From Albidovulum sediminicola (GTDB lineage: Bacteria > Pseudomonadota > Alphaproteobacteria > Rhodobacterales > Rhodobacteraceae), in NCBI RefSeq assembly GCF_025751575.1, contig NZ_JAOWLA010000018.1, forward strand, positions 1 through 64,000: a stretch of 64,000 bases of DNA. The letters run 5' to 3'. Of this stretch, positions 36,111 through 44,697 are shown in pieces. Each line of letters opens with the position of its first letter. Position 1 is the first letter of the stretch. Made by a program: the position numbers and the translations under genes. The notes beneath the pieces are model-generated. The model searched no databases and had not been told where the DNA came from. It saw only the letters and a list, made by a program, of their open reading frames with translations.

Positions 36111-36354
36111 CGGGGCCTCCAACGATGTCATGCGTGCGCGTATCACGCCAGATTGTCAGCCATTCACCGCAACCACGCGTGTGACACCAGCGCTCCTGGA
36201 CTGGGCCAAGAGGGTTTGGCACGACGGTCAGATAGTCCACCCATTCGGCATCGCTGACCTTGGTCGGGTCAGGCCTGTCGGCTCCGGCAGGGCCACCAAA
36301 GCTAAACTCGCTTTCATTGCGTTCGCCGCAAAAGGGGCAGGTGATGATAAGCAT
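36100..36354 (-). CDS. soxD: Sarcosine oxidase delta subunit
   Basis: An 84-residue zinc-binding subunit. It opens MLIITCPFCGERNESEFSFGG and has CHTRGCGEWLTIWRDT near residue 57; the cysteine/histidine set (CPFC, CHTRGC) is the zinc site of SoxD. Between soxB and soxA as in other soxBDAG operons. Confidence 0.94.
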   Translation of the reverse strand: MLIITCPFCGERNESEFSFGGPAGADRPDPTKVSDAEWVDYLTVVPNPLGPVQERWCHTRGCGEWLTIWRDTRTHDIVGGPDGA

Positions 36355-36367
36355 GCGCCTGTTCTTT

Positions 36368-37618
36368 CTAACGGGCCGTTGTAGTGCCAGATTCCATGAT
36401 GAAATCCAGATGCCGGAAACGATCGAGTGTGAAGGGCGCCATTAGTGGATGCGGCGCGCCCTTAGCCACCAGATGCGCAAGCGTCAGCCCGCCTGCAGGG
36501 ATCGCCTTGTAGCCCCCCCACCAGCCCGCTGTGACGAAGAGCCCTTCGACATCGGTCTTCGACATGATCGGGGATGCATCATGCGCGATATCGAGATGCC
36601 CGCCCCATTGCCGCATCAGCTTGAGTTTCTTGAACGCCGGAAACAGTGACAGCATCGCCGAGACGGTATCTTCGAAGACGTGTTGCTTGATGTCCCGACG
36701 AAAGCTCTGCCCCATGTCGGGCGCGCCGCCGATAACCATCTCGCCTTTGTCCGACTGGCTGAAATAGAACCCGCTGTCCGGGCAGTTCACGATCACATCG
36801 ACGAGCGGCTTCACCGGCTCCGACACGAAAGCGGTCAGGTTCATCGTTCGGAGCGGCAGGCGTAGTCCGGCGGTCTCGGTCACTGAGGTGGTGTGACCGG
36901 ATACAGCCACCACCACCTTTCGCGCTCGGATCGTCCCTCGGTTGGTCTCTACACCTTCGATGGCGCCCTGCCCGTCTCGGATCAGGGCTTTAACGGCAGT
37001 CTGCTGATGTATTTCCACGCCCCGCGCATCCGCGGCACGCGCATAGCCCCATGCCACCGCATCGTGGCGGTTCACGGCCGCGTCTGTGTGAACCATACCG
37101 CCGATAATCGGCAAACGCGCATCCGCCCCGCCACCCGTCAGCGCGGGAATGCGGCGGCGCAGTTCTGCCGTCGAGATTTGCTCGTATGTTGCGCCATAGA
37201 TGTCCATCGTCAGCTGGCGGCGGCGCAGCTCGCGCATCTTTGGATAGGTCTGGACCACGTCAACCATCGTGCGCTTGGAGTGCATCATGTTGAAATTGAG
37301 TTCGCGGGTCAGACCTTCGAACATGGCGACCGACTTCACATAGAATGGGATCGATTCGTCGCGCATATAGTTTGATCTTATGGTGACGGTGTTGCGGGCG
37401 ATGTTGCCGCCACCCAGCCAGCCGCGCTCGACCACCGCGACGCCGGTGATGCCAAACTCCTTGGCCAGATAATAGGCCGTGGCCAATCCATGCCCCCCTG
37501 CCCCGATCACGATGACATCGTAGCGATCCTTCAACGGCGGGCTGCGCCAAGCCTGTCGCCAGTTTCTATGGCTGCAGACTGCGTTCCGGGCGAGGGAGAG
37601 GATTGAGTAATTCTGCAT
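36368..37618 (-). CDS. soxB: Sarcosine oxidase beta subunit
   Basis: A 416-residue FAD/FMN subunit. The start MQNYSILSLARNAV and the following RNWRQAWRSPPLKDRYDVIVIGAGGHGLATAYYLAKEFG are the standard SoxB opening, with the dinucleotide motif GAGGHG near residue 42. WWGGYKAIPAGG near the end belongs to the flavin-binding C-terminus. An upstream ATG at 37639 is possible but gives an atypical N-terminus. First gene of the operon, facing the XRE-cupin regulator. Confidence 0.94.
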   Translation of the reverse strand: MQNYSILSLARNAVCSHRNWRQAWRSPPLKDRYDVIVIGAGGHGLATAYYLAKEFGITGVAVVERGWLGGGNIARNTVTIRSNYMRDESIPFYVKSVAMFEGLTRELNFNMMHSKRTMVDVVQTYPKMRELRRRQLTMDIYGATYEQISTAELRRRIPALTGGGADARLPIIGGMVHTDAAVNRHDAVAWGYARAADARGVEIHQQTAVKALIRDGQGAIEGVETNRGTIRARKVVVAVSGHTTSVTETAGLRLPLRTMNLTAFVSEPVKPLVDVIVNCPDSGFYFSQSDKGEMVIGGAPDMGQSFRRDIKQHVFEDTVSAMLSLFPAFKKLKLMRQWGGHLDIAHDASPIMSKTDVEGLFVTAGWWGGYKAIPAGGLTLAHLVAKGAPHPLMAPFTLDRFRHLDFIMESGTTTAR

Positions 37619-37624
37619 GATAGT

Positions 37625-37666
37625 AACATTTCTCATCATCAGTTATAATCGGTCAAGGGAAATGTT
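37625..37666. promoter_or_regulatory. Inverted repeat upstream of soxB
   Basis: AACATTTC (37625-37632) and GAAATGTT (37659-37666) form a perfect 8-bp inverted repeat with a 26-base spacer directly before the soxB start, within the 267-base divergent gap. It may be the binding site of the neighbouring XRE-cupin regulator. The rest of the gap to 37885 shows no gene. Confidence 0.45.
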
Positions 37667-37885
37667 GGCCGACGGATCGGTTCTTGCCAGCAACGCAAAA
37701 CTCGCGCTGCAGATGGCAAACGCCCTCCTCCGTGGCCATTTGGCACCGCATCAGAACCGGTCGGCAGGAAATGAGCGTAACTTGAATCCCGCTGGAATCT
37801 GTCCGACCTATGGTAAGTCGCCCAGGCCGTTATTAGACGGGACACATTGAGAAACCGAAGCTCATGGGAGAATAGAGAGGAGCGA

Positions 37886-38464
37886 ATGGCCGGAAGTTCG
37901 GAGGTCGAGGCAGAGGTCGGGCGCGCGCTACATCGGCTCCGCCAGGAACGCGGCATGACCGTGAGCGATCTGGCGGCGCGGGCAAACCTTTCGACGGCGA
38001 TGATTTCCCGGATCGAGAACGGGAATGTCTCGCCATCGCTCTCCACGCTTCACTCCCTGTCGGAAGCCTTGTCTGTCTCCATCATGGCCCTGTTCTCGAA
38101 CAGCGAGAATTCGGCCGATATCCATCATGTGCGTTCCGGCGGCGGCCTGCCGGCCCGGCGGGTCACACCGGGGCACGCGCATGACTATCTACTGCTTGGC
38201 AAGCACTTCGGCCCCGGCGGCAGATTTCAATCTGCCCGTATCCGCATCCGCCGCGCTGGCGCTGGTACGCTGCCCCGTTATCAACATGAGGGACACGTCT
38301 TCATCTACATGATCTCCGGCGAGGCCACCTATACTTGCGGCACAGAAAGCTTCACGATGCAGTCGGGCGACACGCTCAGCTTTGATGCCAAACTGCCGCA
38401 CGGGTTCGGCGAGATTGCCAGCGATGCGATCGAGTTCATCACCGTGTCGGCAAGACCGGACTGA
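37886..38464 (+). CDS. XRE-family regulator with C-terminal cupin domain
   Basis: A 192-residue regulator: helix-turn-helix at about 11-68 (LRQERGMTVSDLAARANLSTAMISRIENGNVSPSLSTLHSLSEAL) and a cupin sensor at about 110-190 (HEGHVFIYMISGEATYTCGTESFTMQSGDTLSFDAKLPHGF). Such proteins often regulate catabolism of amines and amino acids. The ATG at 37886 has GAGAGGAG upstream. Divergent from soxBDAG, its likely target; sarcosine or a product may be the ligand. Confidence 0.9.
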   Translation: MAGSSEVEAEVGRALHRLRQERGMTVSDLAARANLSTAMISRIENGNVSPSLSTLHSLSEALSVSIMALFSNSENSADIHHVRSGGGLPARRVTPGHAHDYLLLGKHFGPGGRFQSARIRIRRAGAGTLPRYQHEGHVFIYMISGEATYTCGTESFTMQSGDTLSFDAKLPHGFGEIASDAIEFITVSARPD

Positions 38465-38665
38465 TCAAGCTCCAAAGCCTCTAAGGAAAAATCGCACCGA
38501 TGCGCAGGCTTTTGACGGTTCAGGTCCCGGCCTGTGAACCACCGTGGGCAACGAAACTCTATGGGAGAGATACGTCACGGCGGCGCCACGGCTACCTACA
38601 CCTTCAGAGCAACGATACAGCGATCACAATCTTCAACCGCACCAGCAAGTTCGCTGTGACCCGGC

Positions 38666-38894
38666 TTGTCGAATAGTCTGAGAGACGGACGGCACGGGAA
38701 GTCCTGGAGCGTCTGCTCAAGGCCGTTCCCCACCCATCTCGCCGGTCTCATGGCCGCCTGGAACTTCGCTCGCAGCCTCAAGACCCTGAGCGGGCTCACG
38801 CCTTTCCAATACAACCGCGAAGCCTGGACTTCAGAGCCCGATCGTTTCATCGTGGATCCCACCCGCCAGATGCCGGGACTGCACAACTGGCCCC
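38666..38894 (+). mobile_element. IS481-family transposase 3' remnant
   Basis: The plus strand encodes NFARSLKTLSGLTPFQYN then REAWTSEPDRFIVDPTRQM and PGLH, matching the end of IS481 transposases (LKTLxGLTPYEFICKxWTxEPxRFxLNPxHQMPGLNT). The catalytic domain is absent. Upstream 38465-38665 has no recognisable gene. It separates the sarcosine oxidase module from the next catabolic genes. Confidence 0.78.
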
Positions 38895-39977
38895 CTAGAA
38901 TCCGATGTTACGCTTCGGAGCGGCGAATATCGCCTTGGCGCATGGATAGCGATCCAGAATTTCCGGCCCGCCGGGCACCAATTCGGGGTGCAGAACACCG
39001 TCCTTCCAGACTTCGATGCCGTCGACGATGATCGTCGGGTCAACGATATTCCAGGAAATCTCTCCGGGCGCGTAAGCGCCGCAGGTGTGGAAATGCAAGA
39101 GCCTCGGATTGCCGAAAGCCGCGCCGCTCCAACGCTCATAATTGTCCGACGCCTTGCCGGAGAACTCACATCCCGGATGGATCCCGGCATGCCATGAATG
39201 AACGAAATCCCTGTCGACACCAAACTTGTCCGCCACGAACCGGTAGTGCGCTTCGGCTGCATCGACGGCCGCTTTGTCGCCAGAAAATCCGACGATACGG
39301 CCTTCCGTGAACGTCGCGAAAAGCGCGCCGTCGTATTCGCGCGCATAAGGATCATAATACATCGATCCGGTTCCGACGAGGAAGCCGGGCAGCGCGACGG
39401 TACCGGTAAAACCCGCTGCGGGGATCGGTGTAAAGACCGGCATCGGAAATCGGTAGATGCTGACATCCTGCAACGGCGCGACCGAACGCGGCCCACCGCC
39501 TCGAAAATCCGTTCCGGCGGGGCAGGTTACATGGATGGCCCTGGCCCCGCCGAGCATCCGGTTGAGGGCAGATTTTAGCAGATCGAATGCGCGAAAATCA
39601 GCCGTGCCATAGGCCGATCCGAGCATGCCGACATCGAGCGCATAGGATACGACCGCCTGACCGTTCGACTTCATATCAGAGAAGCGAAGCTGGTCACCGA
39701 TGCGGGCAAGAAAGACAGTTCGATCAGCTAGAGCCATCGCTGTTCGAACTTCGGCGGGAACCTCCGTGGCTTGCGGTTCGAATGCCACTTCCTTGAGGGT
39801 CACGCTCGCTCCGATCCGGCGCCCGGCCTCGGCGATCACTCTTGCGATATCTTCATCATAATATCCCAGTCCGGGTTCCTCACAAATTATGAGCAGCCGG
39901 TCGTTTCGCCTTGTGCCAGCGCAGTTGACCAAAAGGTTCGCCGCACCTCTTTCAACGGAAAGCTCCTGAGCTGGCAT
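38895..39977 (-). CDS. M29 aminopeptidase T/NicX-like metalloenzyme
   Basis: A 360-residue protein of the family that contains leucyl aminopeptidase (aminopeptidase T-like) and 2,5-dihydroxypyridine 5,6-dioxygenase NicX. Visible: an N-terminal NDRLLIICEEPGLGYYDEDIARVIAEAGR, GGGPRSVAPLQ, and the metal-site region HSWHAGIHPGCEFSG and LLHFHTCGAYAPGEISW. The HFH arrangement differs from what I recall of the His-x-Asp iron ligands of NicX, so dioxygenase activity is not assured. It is divergent from a LysR gene and a Rieske oxygenase, which favours a catabolic role over peptide hydrolysis. Confidence 0.68.
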   Translation of the reverse strand: MPAQELSVERGAANLLVNCAGTRRNDRLLIICEEPGLGYYDEDIARVIAEAGRRIGASVTLKEVAFEPQATEVPAEVRTAMALADRTVFLARIGDQLRFSDMKSNGQAVVSYALDVGMLGSAYGTADFRAFDLLKSALNRMLGGARAIHVTCPAGTDFRGGGPRSVAPLQDVSIYRFPMPVFTPIPAAGFTGTVALPGFLVGTGSMYYDPYAREYDGALFATFTEGRIVGFSGDKAAVDAAEAHYRFVADKFGVDRDFVHSWHAGIHPGCEFSGKASDNYERWSGAAFGNPRLLHFHTCGAYAPGEISWNIVDPTIIVDGIEVWKDGVLHPELVPGGPEILDRYPCAKAIFAAPKRNIGF

Positions 39978-40060
39978 AGCATACCTGAGATCTGACTGAT
40001 GCGCCTCAATAGCGGCAGCCGCCGAGAGATTTCAATTTGAGTCTCATTATCCGATACATT

Positions 40061-40077
40061 AACATATCTAATATGTT
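40061..40077. promoter_or_regulatory. Palindrome overlapping a LysR start codon
   Basis: AACATAT-CTA-ATATGTT is a perfect 7-3-7 palindrome in which the right arm contains the ATG at 40073. Binding there would block both transcription and access to the start, so it suggests tight autoregulation of the LysR gene. Confidence 0.55.
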
Positions 40078-41002
40078 GCCGAACCTTCCCTTCGTCGCTC
40101 TGCGCGCTTTTGAAGCGGTCGTACGCCTGCGCGGCTTCGGCCGCGCTGCCGAAGAACTGGGCGTGACACAAAGTTCGGTCAGCCAACATGTTAAAATGGT
40201 TGAGGATTGGATTGGGTGCCGCCTGCTGGTTCGTGGACCGAGAACAACGGTCGCGACAAAGGAAGGCCAGATGCTGGCAAATGCGATCGACGCCGGTATC
40301 GGGCAAATAGGAGAGCTGTGCGATAAGCTGCGCCACAGCGGGCGCGCGGACCCCACGATCACCGTATCCTGTGCGCCGGGCTTTGCTGTTAACTGGCTGT
40401 TTCCGCGCCTGATCAAATTCGATCAGCTTCACCCCGACACGCCAGTGTCAATATTAACCGATCCCTCACCGGTCGGATTTGCCGCAGGACAGGTCGATGT
40501 GGCAATCCTCTACGGCATGGGCGACCATCCCGGATTGCACACGGAACGGCTTCTGAATGAGCGGGTTTTCCCGGTCTGCTCACCGGCGCTGCTAAGCGGG
40601 GGGCCCGCGCTGAATAAGGTCGCTGACCTTGCCCACCATACTTTCCTGCTGGACGAGCTGGCCGATATTGGCGGCAACCCACCGACCTGGGCGTTCTGGG
40701 CGGAGCAGACACGGCAGATTTTGCCACAACCCGCGCGCACCCGAAGGTTCGGACAAGCCAACATGGTCGTACAGGCCGCGATTCAGGGTCTGGGAGTTGC
40801 GCTCGGCCGGGAACCGCTCGTAACGGATGCGCTGGCGACTGGCCAACTCATACGTCCACTCGAAGGCATTGCCGTGTCCCAGTTCGCCTATTGGTTCGTT
40901 TGCCCCAAGGCGGCGATGAAATCCGATCGTATCCTGCGGTTCCACGAATGGCTGTTTCATGAGGCCGGCAATAGTCAGGAGCGGCACCTTAAGAAAACCT
41001 AA
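40073..41002 (+). CDS. LysR-family regulator (GcvA-like)
   Basis: A 309-residue regulator with the GcvA/AmpR-type opening LPNLPFVALRAFEAVVRLRGFGRAAEELGVTQSSVSQHVKMVEDWIG and RLLVRGPRTTVATKEG (about 1-70), then the substrate-binding domain (ITVSCAPGFAVNWLFPRLIKFDQLHPDTPV). The ATG at 40073 starts the conserved sequence; a TTG frame begins at 40037. It lies between a divergent M29/NicX-like gene and a Rieske oxygenase on the same strand and may regulate both. Confidence 0.9.
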   Translation: MLPNLPFVALRAFEAVVRLRGFGRAAEELGVTQSSVSQHVKMVEDWIGCRLLVRGPRTTVATKEGQMLANAIDAGIGQIGELCDKLRHSGRADPTITVSCAPGFAVNWLFPRLIKFDQLHPDTPVSILTDPSPVGFAAGQVDVAILYGMGDHPGLHTERLLNERVFPVCSPALLSGGPALNKVADLAHHTFLLDELADIGGNPPTWAFWAEQTRQILPQPARTRRFGQANMVVQAAIQGLGVALGREPLVTDALATGQLIRPLEGIAVSQFAYWFVCPKAAMKSDRILRFHEWLFHEAGNSQERHLKKT

Positions 41003-41090
41003 TGCCATACATTATGACAGAGCTATTGGGGGAGCGGCTCGCCCTGCCCTAGACTGGCCGAATATGGCTCCAGAACAAGGCAACAAAGGC

Positions 41091-42131
41091 ATGTATCTAA
41101 AGAACGCTTGGTACGTCGCAGGTTGGAGCAAGGACTTCGACCATGATCTGAAAGCCGAAACTTTTCTTGGCGAAGAGATCGTCATCTACCGCAAGAGGGA
41201 CGGCTCACCGGTGGCGCTGGAAGATGCCTGCCCGCACCGCAAGCTGCCGCTGTCAAAGGGCAGTCTGAAGGATGATACCGTGGTATGTGGCTATCACGGT
41301 CTGACCTTCGATTGCAGCGGCGCCTGCGTTGCGGCACCGACGCAGCCCGACAGGATCCCGAGCCGGGCGGTGGTTAGGTCCTATCCGGTCGTTGACCGGT
41401 ACCGATTCCTGTGGATCTGGATGGGCGATCCTTCGCTAGCCGACCCGGACAAGATTTTCCCGATCGAGAATTTCGACAGTCCGGAATGGGGATATACCGA
41501 CGGCGGGGTTATTGACATAGAGTGCAATTACCTGTGGATCGTCGACAACCTGCTTGATCCAAGCCATGTGGCATGGGTCCATCTTACCTCCTTCGCCGGT
41601 GCCGGCACAGAGGACCAGCCGCTCCATGTTGCGCGGACCGAACGCGGGGTGATCGTGTCGCGCTGGATCTACGACCGGCCGCCGTCGCCCTATTACGCCG
41701 GTCTGGTCCGGTTCGAGGGAAACTGCGACCGGCTCCAACACTACGAAATGTGTTATCCCGCCATAGGACTGAACAAGTCGGTCTACACGCCGGTGGGCAC
41801 CGGCGGGCCGGACATGGCGCCCGTCGAAAAAACCTTCATCAATATCTCCTACAATTTCATGACCCCGATCGACGAGGATCGCAGCCGCTATTTCTGGTTC
41901 CAGCACCGCAATTCCGACCCACAAGACCAAGCGATTTCCGAAAAGATGAATGCTGGCGCCCGCATGGCTTTCGAAGAGGACCGGGCGGTTCTGGTCGCGG
42001 TTCACAAGGGCATGAAGCACAAGAAGACCCCCAATATCGATCTCGGGCTCGACTCCGGCGCAAAGCTGTTTCGATTGCAACTGCAGCGACTGATTGATGA
42101 GGACGCCTCCGCCGTTACGGCAGCGCGATAG
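41091..42131 (+). CDS. Rieske non-heme iron oxygenase, VanA-like
   Basis: A 346-residue oxygenase subunit. Rieske [2Fe-2S] site: CPHRKLPLSKG and CGYHGLTFDCSG (CxH...CxxH); mononuclear iron site in DNLLDPSHVAWVH (NxxDxxHxxxxH). Members include vanillate O-demethylase and related enzymes that hydroxylate or demethylate aromatic acids and amines. Start taken at MYLKNAWYVAGW (family-typical); an ATG at 41064 is possible. It needs a reductase, none of which is adjacent. Overlapping downstream there is an AhpD-like gene. Confidence 0.88.
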   Translation: MYLKNAWYVAGWSKDFDHDLKAETFLGEEIVIYRKRDGSPVALEDACPHRKLPLSKGSLKDDTVVCGYHGLTFDCSGACVAAPTQPDRIPSRAVVRSYPVVDRYRFLWIWMGDPSLADPDKIFPIENFDSPEWGYTDGGVIDIECNYLWIVDNLLDPSHVAWVHLTSFAGAGTEDQPLHVARTERGVIVSRWIYDRPPSPYYAGLVRFEGNCDRLQHYEMCYPAIGLNKSVYTPVGTGGPDMAPVEKTFINISYNFMTPIDEDRSRYFWFQHRNSDPQDQAISEKMNAGARMAFEEDRAVLVAVHKGMKHKKTPNIDLGLDSGAKLFRLQLQRLIDEDASAVTAAR

Positions 42132-42264
42132 TCTGGCAAACGACGGACCTGAGCCTGTGGCTCTCGCATCGCAGGGCCTGCCGACGCGGATAGACGGCCG
42201 ACGCTTCGAAGGACAACAGCCGATTGGTGCTCCGTTCGGCATCGACAACAAAGAAGGGAAGACT

Positions 42265-42846
42265 ATGTCCGCCTGGATAAGAATGATCTCGGACGAAGAT
42301 GCGGATCCGGCGCTGCGCGACGTTCTCGACCTCGCCCGGACGCCGCACGGTACGGTGGATAACGTCATGCGTGTGCATTCACTACGCCCCAACACGATGA
42401 AAGGCCATGTCTTCCTTTACCGCGCCGCCCTGCATGACGAGGCCAACAGCTTGCCGACTTGGCTTCAGGAAACCCTCAGCTCCTATGTATCGATACTGAA
42501 CGATTGTCCTTACTCTCTCGCCAACCATTGGGCCAATGCACGCCATCTGATCGGTGATGATGTACGGGCGCACCAGATCGAAAAGGCGCTGCATGCACGC
42601 AAGCCGGATACGGCCCTTGCTGGGCGAGAGCTGGCCTTGATGCGCTATGCCGAAAAACTGACCCTGACGCCAGGCAAGATGGCAAAAACCGATGTCGAGG
42701 ATCTCCGGCGCGAAGGGCTGGACGACGGGCAGATCCTGGAGGCCAACCAGATCATCGGATACTTCAACTATGTGAACCGGCTGCTGAACGGACTCGGCGT
42801 GACAACCGACGGCGATGTCATTGGCTACTATTCGAAAGACGATTGA
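42265..42846 (+). CDS. AhpD-like/carboxymuconolactone decarboxylase-fold protein
   Basis: A 193-residue alkylhydroperoxidase-D-like protein starting MSAWIRMISDEDADPALRDVL. The active-site helix reads NDCPYSLANHWANARHL, where typical peroxidase-related members have CxxC followed by a histidine: here the second cysteine is serine, so thiol peroxidase chemistry is doubtful. QIIGYFNYVNRLLNGLGV is the usual C-terminal family motif. It follows the VanA-like gene on the same strand (133-base gap) and may act on the same pathway or protect against peroxide. Confidence 0.82.
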   Translation: MSAWIRMISDEDADPALRDVLDLARTPHGTVDNVMRVHSLRPNTMKGHVFLYRAALHDEANSLPTWLQETLSSYVSILNDCPYSLANHWANARHLIGDDVRAHQIEKALHARKPDTALAGRELALMRYAEKLTLTPGKMAKTDVEDLRREGLDDGQILEANQIIGYFNYVNRLLNGLGVTTDGDVIGYYSKDD

Positions 42847-42954
42847 ACTCACGCGCCGCGGGCCACCCCTGCCCTCTTGAGCCTCAATCCGGGTTGCCGG
42901 GCGGTCCCGGCTGCAGCGCGCTAAAACCGTTTTCCGTGATCTGGGCCGATCGTG

Positions 42955-43707
42955 TCAGTGCCCGAGCAGTTGGCTCAAGAACAGTTGCGCCCTATCGCTC
43001 TGCGGATTGCTGAAGAACTCCTGCGGTTCGGCGATCTCGATGATCTCGCCCTCATCCATGAACACGACGCGATCGGCGACCTTTCGGGCAAATCCCATCT
43101 CGTGTGTCACGCAGATCATCGTCATTCCTTCCTCAGCCAACTCGATCATCACATCGAGCACGCCCGCGATCATCTCCGGGTCCAGCGCCGAAGTAGGCTC
43201 GTCAAACAGCATGATCTTGGGCTTCATGCAGAGCGCCCGCGCGATCGCCACACGTTGCTGTTGGCCACCAGACAGTTGCGGCGGGTATTTGCCCGCCTGC
43301 CCGGCAATATGAACTCGCTCCAGGTAGCCCATGGCGAGTTCGGTAGCCTCGGCCTTCGATGCGCCACGATTGCGCATCGGGCCCAAGATGAGATTGTCAA
43401 GAATGGTCATGTGCGGAAAGAGATTGAAGCTTTGGAATACCATGCCGACTTCGCGCCGGATCAGCTCGATGTTCTTCATTCCGGGCTTCACCTCCACCCC
43501 GTCAACCAGGATCGTGCCCTTCTGATGGGCCTCAAGCTGGTTGATGCAGCGGATCATCGTGGATTTTCCTGACCCGGAGGGGCCGCAGACCACCACTCTC
43601 TCTCCCTCGGCGACCGTCAGGTTTATGTCATGCAGCGCACTGAATTCGCCGTACCACTTGCACATGTGTTTGATTTCGACCAGCGGTTTTGCAGTCGCAT
43701 CGAGCAT
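42955..43707 (-). CDS. Polar amino acid ABC transporter ATP-binding protein (GlnQ-like)
   Basis: A 250-residue ATPase with Walker A GPSGSGKST (about 41-49), VFQSFNLFPHMTILDNL, signature LSGGQQQRVAIARAL, Walker B IMLFDEPTSALDPE and MICVTHEMGFARKVADRVVFMDEGEIIE, the standard GlnQ/GltL profile. Last gene of a four-gene importer (permease, binding protein, permease, ATPase). Confidence 0.94.
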   Translation of the reverse strand: MLDATAKPLVEIKHMCKWYGEFSALHDINLTVAEGERVVVCGPSGSGKSTMIRCINQLEAHQKGTILVDGVEVKPGMKNIELIRREVGMVFQSFNLFPHMTILDNLILGPMRNRGASKAEATELAMGYLERVHIAGQAGKYPPQLSGGQQQRVAIARALCMKPKIMLFDEPTSALDPEMIAGVLDVMIELAEEGMTMICVTHEMGFARKVADRVVFMDEGEIIEIAEPQEFFSNPQSDRAQLFLSQLLGH

Positions 43708-43719
43708 GGTTACGATCTC

Positions 43720-44625
43720 CTATCGGCGATTTCGGGAGGCGCGGCGTTCCAGCCAGCCGAACAGCAGCGCAAAGCTGTAGCACAGGATGAAGTACATAGC
43801 GCCGACCAGAATCCATGTCTCGAAGACCTTTGTGGTCGTCGACGCAACCTCGGTCGCCAGATAGGTCAGTTCCTGGATCGAAATCAGCGAGACGATCGCC
43901 GAATCCTTGATTAGCGTGATGAACTGTCCCGCCAACGGCGGAAGGATCTTCCGCAACGCTTGGGGCAGGACTACATCGCGCAGTACATTCGTGCGCGACA
44001 GTCCGATTGCACGCGCGGCCTCCCACTGGCCATGTGGGACCGACTGTATTCCCGCGCGAACGATTTCAGTGATATAAGCGCCTTCGAACATCGCCAGGCA
44101 CAGGACCCCGGCCAGAAAGTTCGGGAAAAGCTGAGGGTCTCCGAACAGGACGCGAAACATGGGATTGTCGACGAGCACTGCGCTTCTATCGATATCCTCA
44201 ATGCCAAGTAGGGGAAAAATCTGGCTTGAGATAAAGAAGTAGAAGATGAAGATGAAGACCAGTGGCGGGAGGTTCCGGATCAACTCGACATAACCGCGGC
44301 TGAGAATGCGCAGGGTCAGATTCTCGCTTGTGCGCCAGTATCCCATGACGACGCCAATGATGCTTGCAAGGATGGTGGCCCAGACCGCCAGACGCAATGT
44401 CGTGGCCAGCCCGAAAAGCAGCAGGTTAGCGACATATGCGCCGGATGTCTCATCATAGCGAATGATGAAATTGATAACTCGCGACCAACTCCAATTATAG
44501 ACCAGAACGTCGTTTACACGATAGCCGGCGTAAAGAAGCAACGCTGCTACGCCTGCAAAAAGAGCGAAATCGACCAGGCTCAATCGCTTTTTCGGCGGCG
44601 CCGGAGGCGAAGAGGTGCGATCCAT
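43720..44625 (-). CDS. Polar amino acid ABC transporter permease (second)
   Basis: A 301-residue permease of the HisM/GltK class, with the pair of landmarks VELIRNLPPLVFIFIFYFFIS and AGIQSVPHGQWEAARAIGLSRTNVLRDVVLPQALRKILPPLAGQFITLIKDSAIVSLI. It has an extended cytoplasmic N-terminus. Follows the binding-protein gene and precedes the ATPase gene by 12 bases. Confidence 0.92.
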   Translation of the reverse strand: MDRTSSPPAPPKKRLSLVDFALFAGVAALLLYAGYRVNDVLVYNWSWSRVINFIIRYDETSGAYVANLLLFGLATTLRLAVWATILASIIGVVMGYWRTSENLTLRILSRGYVELIRNLPPLVFIFIFYFFISSQIFPLLGIEDIDRSAVLVDNPMFRVLFGDPQLFPNFLAGVLCLAMFEGAYITEIVRAGIQSVPHGQWEAARAIGLSRTNVLRDVVLPQALRKILPPLAGQFITLIKDSAIVSLISIQELTYLATEVASTTTKVFETWILVGAMYFILCYSFALLFGWLERRASRNRR

Positions 44626-44697
44626 TCAGTTTATTCCTTGGGGCAAAAAAGAGGCGCTGGCCGATCCCCGCGCCTCTCGTTGTCGTGGCTGTGCTTC

